Shown here one piece after another: positions 1-7,699 of a stretch of 55,863 bases of DNA. A model generated the notes under the pieces. That model was given only the letters and a program-made list of their open reading frames with translations, did not search any database and was not told where the DNA came from. Made by a program: the position numbers and the translations under genes. The stretch comes from a virus, in the IMG/VR virus record IMGVR_UViG_3300017971_000058, positions 1-55,863 of that record. One strand, given 5' to 3'. How positions within the stretch are numbered: position 1 is the first letter of the stretch; each line of letters starts with the position of its first letter.

Positions 1-123
1 CGTGCGGCCGTAGCGCCACACGCGGATGCCGTGGACGAACGTGCCCAGGAACAGGGCGCCGGACTCGGCGATCTGCTGGGTGAGGTCCACGGTGCCGGTC
101 GCCATGCGCCGGATGTCGAGCAG
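1..123. repeat. Left copy of 123-bp terminal overlap
   Basis: Bases 1-123 are identical to 55741-55863. Both lie in the middle of the capsid gene and keep its reading frame when joined, so this is most simply the overlap left by assembling a circular or circularly permuted genome. The unique length is then 55740 bp. Confidence 0.95.
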
Positions 124-795
124 TCTCGACAGCTCGCCGCACGCATCGGCCAGGAAGGCATCCGCGGCGTCGGTGCCGAGGATCACGTCGGTGACGTTGA
201 GGCTCACGGCGTCGTTGACGAGCGTGGCCGCGTCGAGGAAGTCCTTGCGGAAGGAAGCGGTCGCCTCGTTCCAGCGGTCGCCAGCGCCCAGGGCGTAGCT
301 GTGAGCGGCATCACGCGGGAACGTGATGGTGAAGCTCGACTGGTCCGTGACGGAGTAGGTGATCGCACCGCGCAGCGCCATCGCGCACAGGTACTCCTCG
401 GAGTTGGTGATGTCGTCGCCCAGCATGGCCAGTTCGTTGGCCATGTACTCGCGCATCGCCATCTGGATGCCGTCGGCACCCGGGAAGATGACCGACCCGG
501 GGCGCCGCTTGTTGAGCAGCTCGCTCGGGGTCATCGGACGCTTCACGCGAATGTGGGGCGGGACGATCACGCGGAAGGTCTCGTCACGGCCTTCCGTCAT
601 GATGGCGGCACCGTTGCGTTCCACGAACGGCGCGATCTGACGCCCACGGTCCAGGAAGGACAGCTCGATGTTGCGCGTCGGCACGGGCACGTCGCGCGAG
701 AAGAGCATGTTCTTGATGAAGCTGTTGGGCGCCTTCATGTTGTTCACGGCGGGAGTCAGCGTGCTCCAGCTCAGAACGTCGGCAGAGTTCGGCAT
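1..795 (-). CDS. Major capsid protein, N-terminal part (gene crosses the cut)
   Basis: Major head protein of the lambda gpE family (phage major capsid protein E). This piece encodes residues 1-265; the gene continues in frame at the right end of the window (to 55474) to give a 353-residue protein, close to the 341 residues of lambda gpE. Family-like segments are RPMTPSELLNKRRPGS and the block around FLGTFVHGIRVWRYGRTVDV; the protein ends in VSVQVLA, much like lambda gpE (VSVQLA). The ATG at 795 follows AGGAG with six bases between. It lies directly downstream of the decoration protein gene, the usual head-gene neighbourhood. Family assignment is from remembered sequence patterns, not a search. 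Confidence 0.9.
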   Translation of the reverse strand, partial: MPNSADVLSWSTLTPAVNNMKAPNSFIKNMLFSRDVPVPTRNIELSFLDRGRQIAPFVERNGAAIMTEGRDETFRVIVPPHIRVKRPMTPSELLNKRRPGSVIFPGADGIQMAMREYMANELAMLGDDITNSEEYLCAMALRGAITYSVTDQSSFTITFPRDAAHSYALGAGDRWNEATASFRKDFLDAATLVNDAVSLNVTDVILGTDAADAFLADACGELSRLLDIRRMATGTVDLTQQIAESGALFLGTFVHGIRVWRYGRT

Positions 796-834
796 TGGAA
801 TCTCCTGTCAGGATGTTGTGAGCAGAAGCTCGGA

Positions 835-1572
835 CTAGGCGACGCCTTGGAGGCCCTGGACGACGATACCCTTCTGGCGAAGGAGCATGGACTTGAGGGC
901 CGCGTCGAGTTCGGATTGGCTCTCGCCGGACGGAAGCGGAATGTCGTCCGCGTAGACCAGGCCGATCTTGAAGACCTGGATGTGCGTCTCGCCAGCGGCG
1001 AGACCTTCGTGCGCCTCGTCGGGCGCCCAAAGCAGGGCGTCGATCTCGACGCCGGAACCGGCACCCGCGGTGTCCTCGGCGAGGACGTGCGCGTTGCCGG
1101 TGAGGCCGCTCATGTCGGCACTCAGATCGACGGGCTTGCCAGCCCACGCACCACCCCAGGTCAGGGTGACGATGGCGTCGGCGACGCCCAGGTTCGCTTC
1201 CGCGGTCGCGACCGCGGCCACGTCACCGGAAGCGACGTTGGGCAGGGCCTCGAGTGCGGCCTGCACCTCGGCAGCCGTGGCGTCGTAGTCGATGGCGGCC
1301 GTGGTGGCACCATCGACGGTCAGGGTGAAGGAGCCAGCGGTGGCGGGCGTGGAGTCGGAGGTGATGGTGCTCACCTCGTCGGTGCCCGCGGACCACACGG
1401 AGTGGAATCCGGTGGACTCGCTGCGCTGGAGCGGGGTGAGGTGGGCCACGTCCGCGTCGGCGGCGAGGGCTGCGAGTTGACTGACGGCGATCCCGTTCTC
1501 GGCCGGGTAGGCGCGAAGGCTCGGAGTCTGCGAAACAGCGTCACCGAACAGCTCTTTGGGTTGGTCGGCCAT
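835..1572 (-). CDS. Head decoration protein with inserted domain
   Basis: 245-residue protein between the protease/scaffold and the capsid gene, the position of lambda gpD. The N-terminal part (about 1-75) and C-terminal part (about 165-245, with DALLWAPDEAHEGLAAGE and ending in QKGIVVQGLQGVA) read like a gpD-type capsid decoration fold. Between them, at about residues 75-165, sits a Thr/Ala-rich segment with TAAEVQAALEALPN, a short beta-rich module that recurs in many phage and prophage surface proteins. The insertion makes it about twice the length of lambda gpD (110). Start ATG is preceded by AGGAG at nine bases. Role as a capsid-stabilising or displayed head protein is inferred from position and pattern. 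Confidence 0.7.
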   Translation of the reverse strand: MADQPKELFGDAVSQTPSLRAYPAENGIAVSQLAALAADADVAHLTPLQRSESTGFHSVWSAGTDEVSTITSDSTPATAGSFTLTVDGATTAAIDYDATAAEVQAALEALPNVASGDVAAVATAEANLGVADAIVTLTWGGAWAGKPVDLSADMSGLTGNAHVLAEDTAGAGSGVEIDALLWAPDEAHEGLAAGETHIQVFKIGLVYADDIPLPSGESQSELDAALKSMLLRQKGIVVQGLQGVA

Positions 1573-1623
1573 TGGAGTGTACTCCTATTCGTTGGTCGGT
1601 TGGTGTTGAAGTTCGGCGGCTGT

Positions 1624-2190
1624 CTAGCCGTTGACGATGCGGAGGCCGCCCGTGTCGGGCGAGCACCCCATCCTCTCGTTCAGCAGCTTGGCGAGTTCGA
1701 GGCCCTCGGCCTCGCAGGACTTCGCCAGCTCCTCTTCCGCGCTCAGGCCGGACTCGGTGCGAGCCGGGACGTTGCTGCGGTTCTGCGCCTTGAAGAGCTG
1801 GACCTGGAGCTTGCGGACCTCCGGGGCATCCCCTTCCTTGGCGTCGATCCCGGCCTCCTTGAGGTCGGCGACGGTCGGGCCGACTTCACTCAGCGACTTG
1901 CGCATCTGAGCGATGTCGTCGGCACTCATCTTGCCCGAGGCGATGGCCTTGCGCAGCTCGAAGGCGCGCAGCGACGCTTCGTAGTCGGCGAGGGCCTGCG
2001 GGTCGTTCACGTCTCCGGTGAAGGTCGGGGCGGTCTCGACCTCGGGCTTGTTGCCATCGCCTTCGCCCTCGCCCTCTTTGGGCTTCTTCGCCTCCTTGGC
2101 ACCCAGGGCGTCGGCAATCGCGCTCTTGAGAAGGGCGGCGAACTTGACTTCCTGCGCGGCCAGGGCGGCTTGCAGTTCTTCGTTGGTCAT
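1624..2190 (-). CDS. Scaffold protein from internal start (nested)
   Basis: In-frame nested gene: ATG at 2190 (Met187 of the protease ORF, MTNEELQAALAAQE) is preceded by a strong Shine-Dalgarno AGGAG at 2201-2197, six bases upstream. It would give a 188-residue protein consisting only of the scaffold domain. The same arrangement is known for lambda C/Nu3, where the scaffold is made from an internal start in the protease gene. The ribosome-binding site is seen; separate translation is inferred. Confidence 0.55.
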   Translation of the reverse strand: MTNEELQAALAAQEVKFAALLKSAIADALGAKEAKKPKEGEGEGDGNKPEVETAPTFTGDVNDPQALADYEASLRAFELRKAIASGKMSADDIAQMRKSLSEVGPTVADLKEAGIDAKEGDAPEVRKLQVQLFKAQNRSNVPARTESGLSAEEELAKSCEAEGLELAKLLNERMGCSPDTGGLRIVNG

Positions 2191-2748
2191 GTCGTTCTCC
2201 TGCATGCTGCCGCCCATGCGAGCGGCCACACGTTGTGACGCGGCCTTGGTGTCGATCTCTTCGACGGCCGCTGGGCCGAAGAGACTTACTCCGTCCCAGT
2301 CACCGTTGCGGTACGCCGCACGGAGGCCCGGGTCGTTGATCTTGATGCGGGAGGCCGCGCCGCCGGTCACGTCCACCTCGTTGCCCTCGTAGTCCTTCCA
2401 GCCGTGGAAGCGCTCGTCGGACTTCTGGATGGTGAACACCTCGGTGATCTCGACCGCATCGCGCGGGAGCACTTCACCGTCGTGTTCGATGTCGAGCTGT
2501 CCACCGTTCGCGATCAGCGAACTCATCATGGAGTCGATCGCGCTTTCGGTGTCGGCGAAGTCACCATCGGCGTCGGCGAGACCCTTCGGCCAGATGACGT
2601 TGAGCAGCTCGCCCTTCTCCACGTCGGTCGCCTTCGTGAGCGAGGCGTACTCGGCGGTGCCGTCGGACTTGTAGAGAGTCTGGAGGCCGTTCTTCCCCCG
2701 CTTGCACAGTGCGAGGCGCTTCACCTCGGCCTTCTTGATTCGACGCAT
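1624..2748 (-). CDS. XkdF-like prohead protease with C-terminal scaffold
   Basis: 374-residue protein combining a prohead serine protease of the XkdF (peptidase S78_2) type at about residues 45-165 with an acidic, Lys/Glu-rich scaffold-like tail. The protease block contains ADADGDFADTE (59-69), DIEHDG with the candidate catalytic His89, and WDGVSLFGPAA with candidate Ser155, spaced as in HK97-type proteases. Residues 187-374 are helical and charged, as expected of a scaffold cleaved during head maturation. The ATG follows AAGGAG at five bases. An in-frame internal start at 2190 probably makes the scaffold alone. First gene after the promoter at 2885-2913. Confidence 0.8.
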   Translation of the reverse strand: MRRIKKAEVKRLALCKRGKNGLQTLYKSDGTAEYASLTKATDVEKGELLNVIWPKGLADADGDFADTESAIDSMMSSLIANGGQLDIEHDGEVLPRDAVEITEVFTIQKSDERFHGWKDYEGNEVDVTGGAASRIKINDPGLRAAYRNGDWDGVSLFGPAAVEEIDTKAASQRVAARMGGSMQENDMTNEELQAALAAQEVKFAALLKSAIADALGAKEAKKPKEGEGEGDGNKPEVETAPTFTGDVNDPQALADYEASLRAFELRKAIASGKMSADDIAQMRKSLSEVGPTVADLKEAGIDAKEGDAPEVRKLQVQLFKAQNRSNVPARTESGLSAEEELAKSCEAEGLELAKLLNERMGCSPDTGGLRIVNG

Positions 2749-2884
2749 GGTAGCTCCTTAGACGACGAGCAGGCCGCGACCCTGGAGGAGGTCACGGCCT
2801 TGTGCTCCGGCGGATGAGAGGAAGTGGACGAACAAATCCGAGATTTCTCTTGCGGCGGCACGGATCTTGTGATACCGTACACGC

Positions 2885-2913
2885 ACCGTAGCACGGCAAA
2901 ACGGCCGTGTCAA
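2885..2913 (-). promoter_or_regulatory. Promoter of protease/capsid/tail operon
   Basis: On the minus strand, TTGACA (2913-2908), a 17-base spacer, then TACGGT (2890-2885). The spacer carries the stem CACGGC/GCCGTG (2892-2909). A second TACGGT lies 11 bases further down (2879-2874). Leader to the protease ATG is about 130 bases. The box around the -10 (CCGTGCTACGG) closely matches that of the rightward promoter at 31673-31701. Confidence 0.6.
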
Positions 2914-2916
2914 GTT

Positions 2917-2931
2917 GAAAATCGGATTTTC
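2917..2931. promoter_or_regulatory. Dyad GAAAATC-G-GATTTTC, possible operator
   Basis: Perfect 15-base inverted repeat between the leftward promoter and the portal gene, a good position for a regulator of divergent transcription. The half-sequence AAAATCGGA recurs at 31581-31589 upstream of the other structural promoter. The binding partner is unknown. Confidence 0.35.
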
Positions 2932-2998
2932 TGCTTCAAGGGATAGACCTACCCCAAGACGTTGGGATGGTCTGCCCTGCACCCTGACGAGGGACCTG

Positions 2999-4528
2999 AT
3001 GACTGACCAAGATCCCGGCACCGAGATGAAGCTGATCTCGGTGGACCGCCCCGCACCGACGGACATCCACGGTGACGGCTCGATGCTGTTCACCATGCTC
3101 AAGAAGGCCGTCAAGGCGGCCACGGACGACGCCGCGAAAGGCGACACGAACGCCGGGGTCGCGGTGGGCAAGAAGCCGCACCTCATCGACAAGATGGTGT
3201 CGCGCGACCTGCGCGACTTCAACGCCACGCACGCCATCTGCATCGACGCCAAGGTCTCGTCCACCGTGGGCCTTGGACACCGCGAGCAGGTCATCCACGA
3301 AACGCTGGATCCGCTCACGCGCTTCTCCTGGCAAGACACGCTGAACGCGCTCGCCGAGGACTACTTCGAGACCGGCGAGTGCTTCCTCGAAGTGGTGTAC
3401 GGGGACGCGGAGGCCGCCGGGAAGATCACCGGCCTGCACCACATCGAGTCGGCGCAGATCCACGTCGAGGTCGAAGAGCAGGACAGCGCCAACCTCTTCC
3501 ACTACGTCGTCGAGGGCGAGCAGGGCGGCGCCGACACGTTGGTCATGGCGAAGTGGGGCGACCTGGCGGATCTCAAGACACGCTTCGGGCAGGGCGACAA
3601 GGAGGCCGACGGCGAACTCGAGGGCATCGACAACACGCCCGCCAACGATGTGATCCAACCCTCCGAGCGCACCGGCTCCGCGCTCGCTGGCACCATCGTG
3701 AACAGCGAGGTCATCCACATCCGGCAGGCCACCAACCGCGACCGTTGGTATGGCTACCCCGACTACATGAGCGCGGTGCCGAGCATCGAGCTGGTTCAGT
3801 GCATGACCCAGCACGAGTTCGATTTCTACTTCAACCGCGGCGTGCCGGAGTTCCTGTTCTTCCTGCTCGGGAAGAACATCGGCGGGTGCTGGTCGAAGAT
3901 CGAGACGATGCTCAAGGCCAACCAGGGTATCGGCAACTCGCAGAAGACTCAGGGTGTCCACATCCCTGGCGATCCGAACGAGACCCACGTCCAGATCGAA
4001 AAGCTCGCGATGGAGGACGCCGGGAACAGCGGCTTCTCCGAGAAGTCGGGCACGCTCGACATGCGCATCGCGACCGCGCACGGCATGCCGCCCAAGCTCG
4101 CCAACATCGCGCTGCCGGGTAAGATCGGCGCGTCGAATGAGGAGCCGAACGCGATGCTGACCTTCCAGCAGCGCAAGCTGGGCCAGGCCCAAAAGAACTT
4201 CTCCCGCGTGTTCGCCTGCACGCTGGGTGGTGAGGGGATCTCCTTCGCCCAGCCGACCGGCGGATCCAAGTCGCTGACCGCGGACCAGTTCCTTGCGAAG
4301 AGCGCCAAGCCGGTGGACGACAACGACGTGCCGCAGTTCATCCAGCCCGGCAACGGCTTCAACACCATCCTCGACGGCATGACCCTGGGCGCCCAGAACA
4401 CGATGGCGTCGATGAAGGACCCGATGGGCGCGACCGATCGGAACCCGGAGGACGGGAAGCTCGACGGCGCCCGTGACCGCAAGCCGGGCGACCGGCGACA
4501 GTCCCGCGGGCCTGGTACTGGCGAATGA
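2999..4528 (+). CDS. Portal protein
   Basis: 509-residue portal, the dodecameric ring at the DNA-entry vertex. The central region (RYGYPDY-like NRDRWYGYPDYMSAVPSIEL, then FFLLGKNIGG and the C-terminal FQQRKLGQAQKNFSRVF helix) fits the phage portal family (PBSX/P2 gpQ type). I chose ATG 2999 over the upstream in-frame ATG 2915 because GAGGGACCTG-ATG gives a ribosome-binding site and the upstream extension overlaps operator-like DNA. It overlaps the next gene by ATGA. Unusually it is transcribed away from the protease and capsid genes and is far from the terminase at 37.6 kb. I found no clear -10/-35 pair for this strand. Confidence 0.85.
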   Translation: MTDQDPGTEMKLISVDRPAPTDIHGDGSMLFTMLKKAVKAATDDAAKGDTNAGVAVGKKPHLIDKMVSRDLRDFNATHAICIDAKVSSTVGLGHREQVIHETLDPLTRFSWQDTLNALAEDYFETGECFLEVVYGDAEAAGKITGLHHIESAQIHVEVEEQDSANLFHYVVEGEQGGADTLVMAKWGDLADLKTRFGQGDKEADGELEGIDNTPANDVIQPSERTGSALAGTIVNSEVIHIRQATNRDRWYGYPDYMSAVPSIELVQCMTQHEFDFYFNRGVPEFLFFLLGKNIGGCWSKIETMLKANQGIGNSQKTQGVHIPGDPNETHVQIEKLAMEDAGNSGFSEKSGTLDMRIATAHGMPPKLANIALPGKIGASNEEPNAMLTFQQRKLGQAQKNFSRVFACTLGGEGISFAQPTGGSKSLTADQFLAKSAKPVDDNDVPQFIQPGNGFNTILDGMTLGAQNTMASMKDPMGATDRNPEDGKLDGARDRKPGDRRQSRGPGTGE

Positions 4529-5079
4529 TAAAGAAGCGCAGGTTGATCCGGCTCATCCTGGAGGACTTGGGCCAGCGTGAGCTGGCTCGAGTCCGCAGCA
4601 CCATCGGCTCGAAGACGTTGCGGGCCGCCATCCGGCTCATCATCAACGAGTCGCGGATGCGCGGGCGCTTGTTCATCCCGCACTACTGGGCGATCTGGTA
4701 TCACGACGGCCGAGGGCCGGTGCAGCCGAAGCGCGCCCGCAAGCTGGTGTTCTTCGACAACCCGAAGGACGACCCTCGCCTCAAGCAAGGCTATCCGGTC
4801 AAGCGGTCTCAGGTGGTGCGCCTGACCAAAGAGCAGTACCAAGAAGGGCTCCGGCGCAACCGACTGCGCCCGCCCGGCACCAGGCCGTACATGTACGTCG
4901 TGGACGCGGTAGGGCCTGCGGCGCCTCGGCCCTTCTTCACGCAGCTAGCCGTCGGCGCGGAGGCGCGAGCCGAGCCTATCGTGCGTCAGCACTTCGAGCG
5001 TGAGCTGTTGAAGTGGCTCGACGAGGACAAGGCCGTCCAGGGCGAGATGCGCGTCGCGAAACTGAATCTCGGCCTCTAG
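4525..5079 (+). CDS. HK97 gp10-like tail-completion/neck protein
   Basis: 184-residue basic protein overlapping the portal gene by ATGA, so translationally coupled. The pattern HYWAIWYHDGRGP ... KARKL-like RARKLVFFDN ... RPFF near residues 54-140 resembles the HK97 gp10-type family of tail-completion proteins, where a Tyr/His segment precedes a beta-hairpin and a Pro-Phe motif. It is the last gene of the portal transcription unit. Its 3' end overlaps the convergent membrane-protein gene by about 100 bases. Family call is moderate. Confidence 0.5.
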   Translation: MIKKRRLIRLILEDLGQRELARVRSTIGSKTLRAAIRLIINESRMRGRLFIPHYWAIWYHDGRGPVQPKRARKLVFFDNPKDDPRLKQGYPVKRSQVVRLTKEQYQEGLRRNRLRPPGTRPYMYVVDAVGPAAPRPFFTQLAVGAEARAEPIVRQHFERELLKWLDEDKAVQGEMRVAKLNLGL

Positions 5080-5386
5080 CACGAGCTCGCGCAACGCGCA
5101 GGGCAGTCATCGTTAGGGCGTTCTGACCCGCCCTATGCTCACGGTGGGTAGCGTTACGTGGCCCTCGGAGCACGGCCACGGCGGTCCACACGAGGGCCCC
5201 AGCGCTCGAAGTGACGGCAGCCCAGTGGAGCCCCAACGTGCTGTACGTCACAGCGAAGAGCATCAGGAATGAAGCGGTGGGCACGCTGGTCAGGCGCGGG
5301 ACCGCCGTCGCCGAGCTGCAAAGCATCGGGAGGAGGGACAGGGCGAAGAACAGCCCGCCCGAGGCGAGTATGAAGTCCTGCCACAC
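4976..5386 (-). CDS. Small membrane protein
   Basis: 136 residues from GTG 5386, which follows GGGAGG at eight bases. The first 76 residues (starting MWQDFILASGG) hold three hydrophobic segments, at about 4-24, 36-55 and 58-76, so an inner-membrane protein is likely. The remaining Arg-rich tail lies opposite the end of the 4525-5079 gene and may only be open by base composition. It is the last gene of the long leftward early region. No function recognised; a holin-like role is possible but nothing specific supports it. Confidence 0.5.
   Translation of the reverse strand: MWQDFILASGGLFFALSLLPMLCSSATAVPRLTSVPTASFLMLFAVTYSTLGLHWAAVTSSAGALVWTAVAVLRGPRNATHREHRAGQNALTMTALRVARARARGRDSVSRRASRPGRPCPRRATSTAHARSADAR
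5115..5134 (+). terminator. Weak hairpin after portal operon
   Basis: AGGGCG, an eight-base loop, CGCCCT: a six-bp perfect stem 35 bases past the stop of the 4525-5079 gene. No U-run follows. It lies within the convergent membrane-protein gene, so it is only a candidate. Confidence 0.25.
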
Positions 5387-5390
5387 GGCC

Positions 5391-5594
5391 TTAGCCTCCC
5401 GGCCTGATGTTCAGCTTGGCAAGCACCGGGATCTCGATGACCATGACCTCCTGGTCTCCCCGGCGCTGGATGTGCTGGAAGTATTGAGCGGCGTTCTCGT
5501 ACACGCGCTTGCCCAACACTCTGCCTGACGGCTGCTCCGTGAGCGTCAGCACGATGTCGTTCCCCTCTCGCGTGGCGTTCTGTTGTACTCGCAT
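5391..5594 (-). CDS. Small hypothetical protein
   Basis: 67 residues, beginning MRVQQNATREGND. Its ATG overlaps the stop of the metallophosphoesterase by one base (TAATG), a sign of translational coupling. Soluble, with a beta-strand-like N-terminal half (DIVLTLTEQPSGRV). No family recognised. Confidence 0.6.
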   Translation of the reverse strand: MRVQQNATREGNDIVLTLTEQPSGRVLGKRVYENAAQYFQHIQRRGDQEVMVIEIPVLAKLNIRPGG

Positions 5595-6898
5595 TAGATT
5601 TCCAGCATGGCCGAGAGTTGGTCGCGCTCGTGTTGGCGGATCTTCCAGACACGGCCGCGGAAGGTTGCGATGTCGGCGCCCACCTCGGCGAATTCGCCGG
5701 AGACGTGGCCGGAGTCCGGGTAAAGAGTCACCACCAGGAAGCCGCAGGTCCACGCGTTGAACTCGACGGGGCCGAAGAGGTAGCCAGCGGCGATGGCCTC
5801 CGGGCTCGCCATGCACGAGGTCTGGAACCAGTCGTGGACGCCCGTGGCGTACGAGCCCATCGACACGCGCTGCCGGTCGTGCATGTGGCCGTTGGTGCCG
5901 TTGGTCATGAAGCGCAGCATGTGCTTGCGCGGCGAGTCCTTGCCGCAGAGCCAGCCGTGGACGGTCGTCCAGAGCATGCGGCCGTCGGGCGCGTGGATGG
6001 TCTCCCAGTTCTGCGCGATGTCCTTCTTGCGCTGCTGCGCCGACAGGTGCAGGAAGTTGCTCCGGCACACGAGTCCGATCTCCAACTCGTCGAGCTTGAA
6101 CTGCTCGGCGAATTTCAGGCTGCGCAGCGAGGCGAACATCGGCCCCTTGTCTGCCATCGCAGTCACCAGCCGCACGTCGTGGTTCCCGATGAGGAACTTG
6201 ATGTCGGCCTTCGGGCAGCGCTTGCGCGCGGGGCGCAGCACGTCGTTCACCGCCCAGTCGATCTCGTCCTGCACCGTCATCGGGAAGTGCCCCGGGAACT
6301 GGCGGTGCGTCGAGAGCGAGGGGAAGTCCACGAGGTCGCCGTTGATACGGATGGCGTCCGGCTGCAAGTCCTTGAGCACGTCGTTCCACACGCGCAGCGC
6401 GAACGGGTTGCAGAAGTGTGAATGGAAGTCGCTGCCGATCACCAGCGTGATCGGGCGCTTGCCGACCCGGAGCTTGTCGTACGCCCCGTGCCAGGGCGTG
6501 ACGTGTTCGTCCGCGTAGCGGGCCAAGTCCTGCGCGCGAGTCGTCTTCGAGATGTTGCGCTTGACCGTGCGGGTGTGCAGGGTCTCGTCGAGCCCGGCCT
6601 GGCGCCTGAACTCGGCCCAGAGTCCGAAGCAGAAGTCCACCAGGGACGTGCTGTAGTAGCCGAGCTGCCGGTAGCGGTCGCGACTCGAGGACGGGCCGAG
6701 GATCTCGCGCGGAATCTCGGACACCCGCACCAGGTCGTCGATGAGGAGCTGCTTGACCTCATCGGCCATGCCGGGGTCGTCGCGCAGCTCCCGGAGCACC
6801 TTGCTGTTGTCGGCGCGCTTGGCCTTCGCTGCGGCGACGAGCTCCTTGAGCTTCTCCCCGCGGGCCTCGTGCTTGGATACCTTCTTGCTCTTGTTCAT
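5594..6898 (-). CDS. Calcineurin-like metallophosphoesterase
   Basis: 434 residues. The catalytic block shows the classic metal-binding motifs in order: GSDFHSH (D157, H159), NGDLVD (187-191), GNHD (238-241), then VHGW and NGHMHD near the C-terminus. The first 90 residues are a charged helical region with LRDDPGMADEVKQLL that may be a small DNA- or protein-binding domain. I chose the ATG at 6898 (MNKSKKVSKHE) because it overlaps the upstream stop as ATGA. Such enzymes hydrolyse phosphodiesters or phosphomonoesters; substrate here is unknown. Neighbours are a RuvC-like nuclease and DNA replication genes, so a nucleic-acid or nucleotide role is plausible. Confidence 0.85.
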   Translation of the reverse strand: MNKSKKVSKHEARGEKLKELVAAAKAKRADNSKVLRELRDDPGMADEVKQLLIDDLVRVSEIPREILGPSSSRDRYRQLGYYSTSLVDFCFGLWAEFRRQAGLDETLHTRTVKRNISKTTRAQDLARYADEHVTPWHGAYDKLRVGKRPITLVIGSDFHSHFCNPFALRVWNDVLKDLQPDAIRINGDLVDFPSLSTHRQFPGHFPMTVQDEIDWAVNDVLRPARKRCPKADIKFLIGNHDVRLVTAMADKGPMFASLRSLKFAEQFKLDELEIGLVCRSNFLHLSAQQRKKDIAQNWETIHAPDGRMLWTTVHGWLCGKDSPRKHMLRFMTNGTNGHMHDRQRVSMGSYATGVHDWFQTSCMASPEAIAAGYLFGPVEFNAWTCGFLVVTLYPDSGHVSGEFAEVGADIATFRGRVWKIRQHERDQLSAMLEI

Positions 6899-7425
6899 GT
6901 GACTGGATTCAGGTATGCCCACCGGGCCAGCAGCAGCGCGTCACCGACGTGCTTCCACTGTCCACGGGAGATGTGCTGGAAAGCGGCCGGTACTCTGACA
7001 GGCCGCGCGTACCGTCTATCGCCGGAACCGACGATCTCGTAACCCCATCCGAGCTGCGCGTAGAGCCTGCCCTGGTGCGCGTGCTTGGCCACCCCTCCCT
7101 TCCACTCGGAAGGGGTCGGGAAGATCAAGTCGATGTTCGGGAACTGCTGACGGACCCAAAGGCCCGCGGCTCCGGCGACGTGCGCGAGCTTGATGATGTC
7201 GGCCTTGCGCTTCGTGCGCCGGTCGATCTGCTGGCTCTCGACCGCACAGATCGAGGGCCGCTCGTACCCTTGCATAGAGTAGCTGGTGTGTGCCAGCGTG
7301 TCGAGGATCTGGTAGTTGGAGGTCGCGCCGACGACGTGGAACACCGACGCGCCCAGCGGCCCGTCGTCGCCCCAGAGGCCGAGTGCGAGATCCTTGCTGT
7401 CCGGGTCGATGCCTAGTGCGATCAT
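6895..7425 (-). CDS. RuvC-like Holliday junction nuclease
   Basis: 176 residues with an RNase H-like fold: GIDPDSKDLALGLW gives D7, AVESQQI gives E63, and HVGDALLLARWA gives D162, the carboxylates expected for a RuvC-type resolvase. Length matches RuvC family enzymes (about 170). Likely resolves branched replication or recombination intermediates before packaging. Overlaps the metallophosphoesterase start by ATGA. The 81 bases upstream (7426-7506) contain no gene I can support. Confidence 0.75.
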   Translation of the reverse strand: MIALGIDPDSKDLALGLWGDDGPLGASVFHVVGATSNYQILDTLAHTSYSMQGYERPSICAVESQQIDRRTKRKADIIKLAHVAGAAGLWVRQQFPNIDLIFPTPSEWKGGVAKHAHQGRLYAQLGWGYEIVGSGDRRYARPVRVPAAFQHISRGQWKHVGDALLLARWAYLNPVT

Positions 7426-7506
7426 GGTGTTGGCGATGAGGGGTCGGTGTGGGCACGGGCGCAGGTTGGTAAGGATGTGCTGCGCATTCCCGTGGGCCAG
7501 CCTTCC

Positions 7507-7698
7507 TCAGTATCGCTCCTCTTCGGTGATTTCGTGCTCAACGATCTTCCGGTACATGGTGCTTGCTCCGATGCCCAGGATGTCCGCGGCCGTCTCTGCG
7601 TGGCCCCCAGCCTGCCTGAGTGCCCGAACGATAACACACCGCTCGGCCTCTGTCAAGCTGTTTTCGGAAAGATCGTTCAGGCGGATGATGATGGCCAT
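7507..7698 (-). CDS. Solo Fis-type DNA-binding domain (NtrC-family C-terminal type)
   Basis: 63-residue protein that is almost entirely a Fis-type helix-turn-helix: LTEAERCVIVRALRQAGGH, then AADILGIGASTMYRKI at about 36-51. This pattern is that of the C-terminal domain of sigma-54 activators such as NtrC (typically ALxxxGGNxxxAAxxLGIxxxTLYRKL), here without receiver or AAA+ domain. It could bind enhancer-type sites without being able to activate. Its ATG follows the stop of the upstream gene by one base. The gene holds an internal promoter-like sequence. The link to sigma-54 control is inference, but the phage also carries an array of sigma-54-type sites. Confidence 0.7.
   Translation of the reverse strand: MAIIIRLNDLSENSLTEAERCVIVRALRQAGGHAETAADILGIGASTMYRKIVEHEITEEERY
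7628..7656 (-). promoter_or_regulatory. Candidate internal promoter
   Basis: TTGACA (7656-7651), 17 bases, TATCGT (7633-7628) on the minus strand, lying inside the Fis-type gene. It could supply the RuvC-like, metallophosphoesterase and downstream genes. Because it is in coding DNA it may be fortuitous. Confidence 0.3.
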
Positions 7699-7699
7699 T

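Noticed and set aside
1-123. Direct terminal repeat of the packaged genome
   Set aside because: It is short, inside the capsid gene and exactly in frame, which is expected for assembly overlap of a circular contig.
31-2238. Long plus-strand open frame of 735 codons opposite the capsid, decoration and protease genes
   Set aside because: It mirrors real minus-strand genes, is very Gly/Val/His/Arg-rich and has no family pattern. High GC leaves such frames open by chance.
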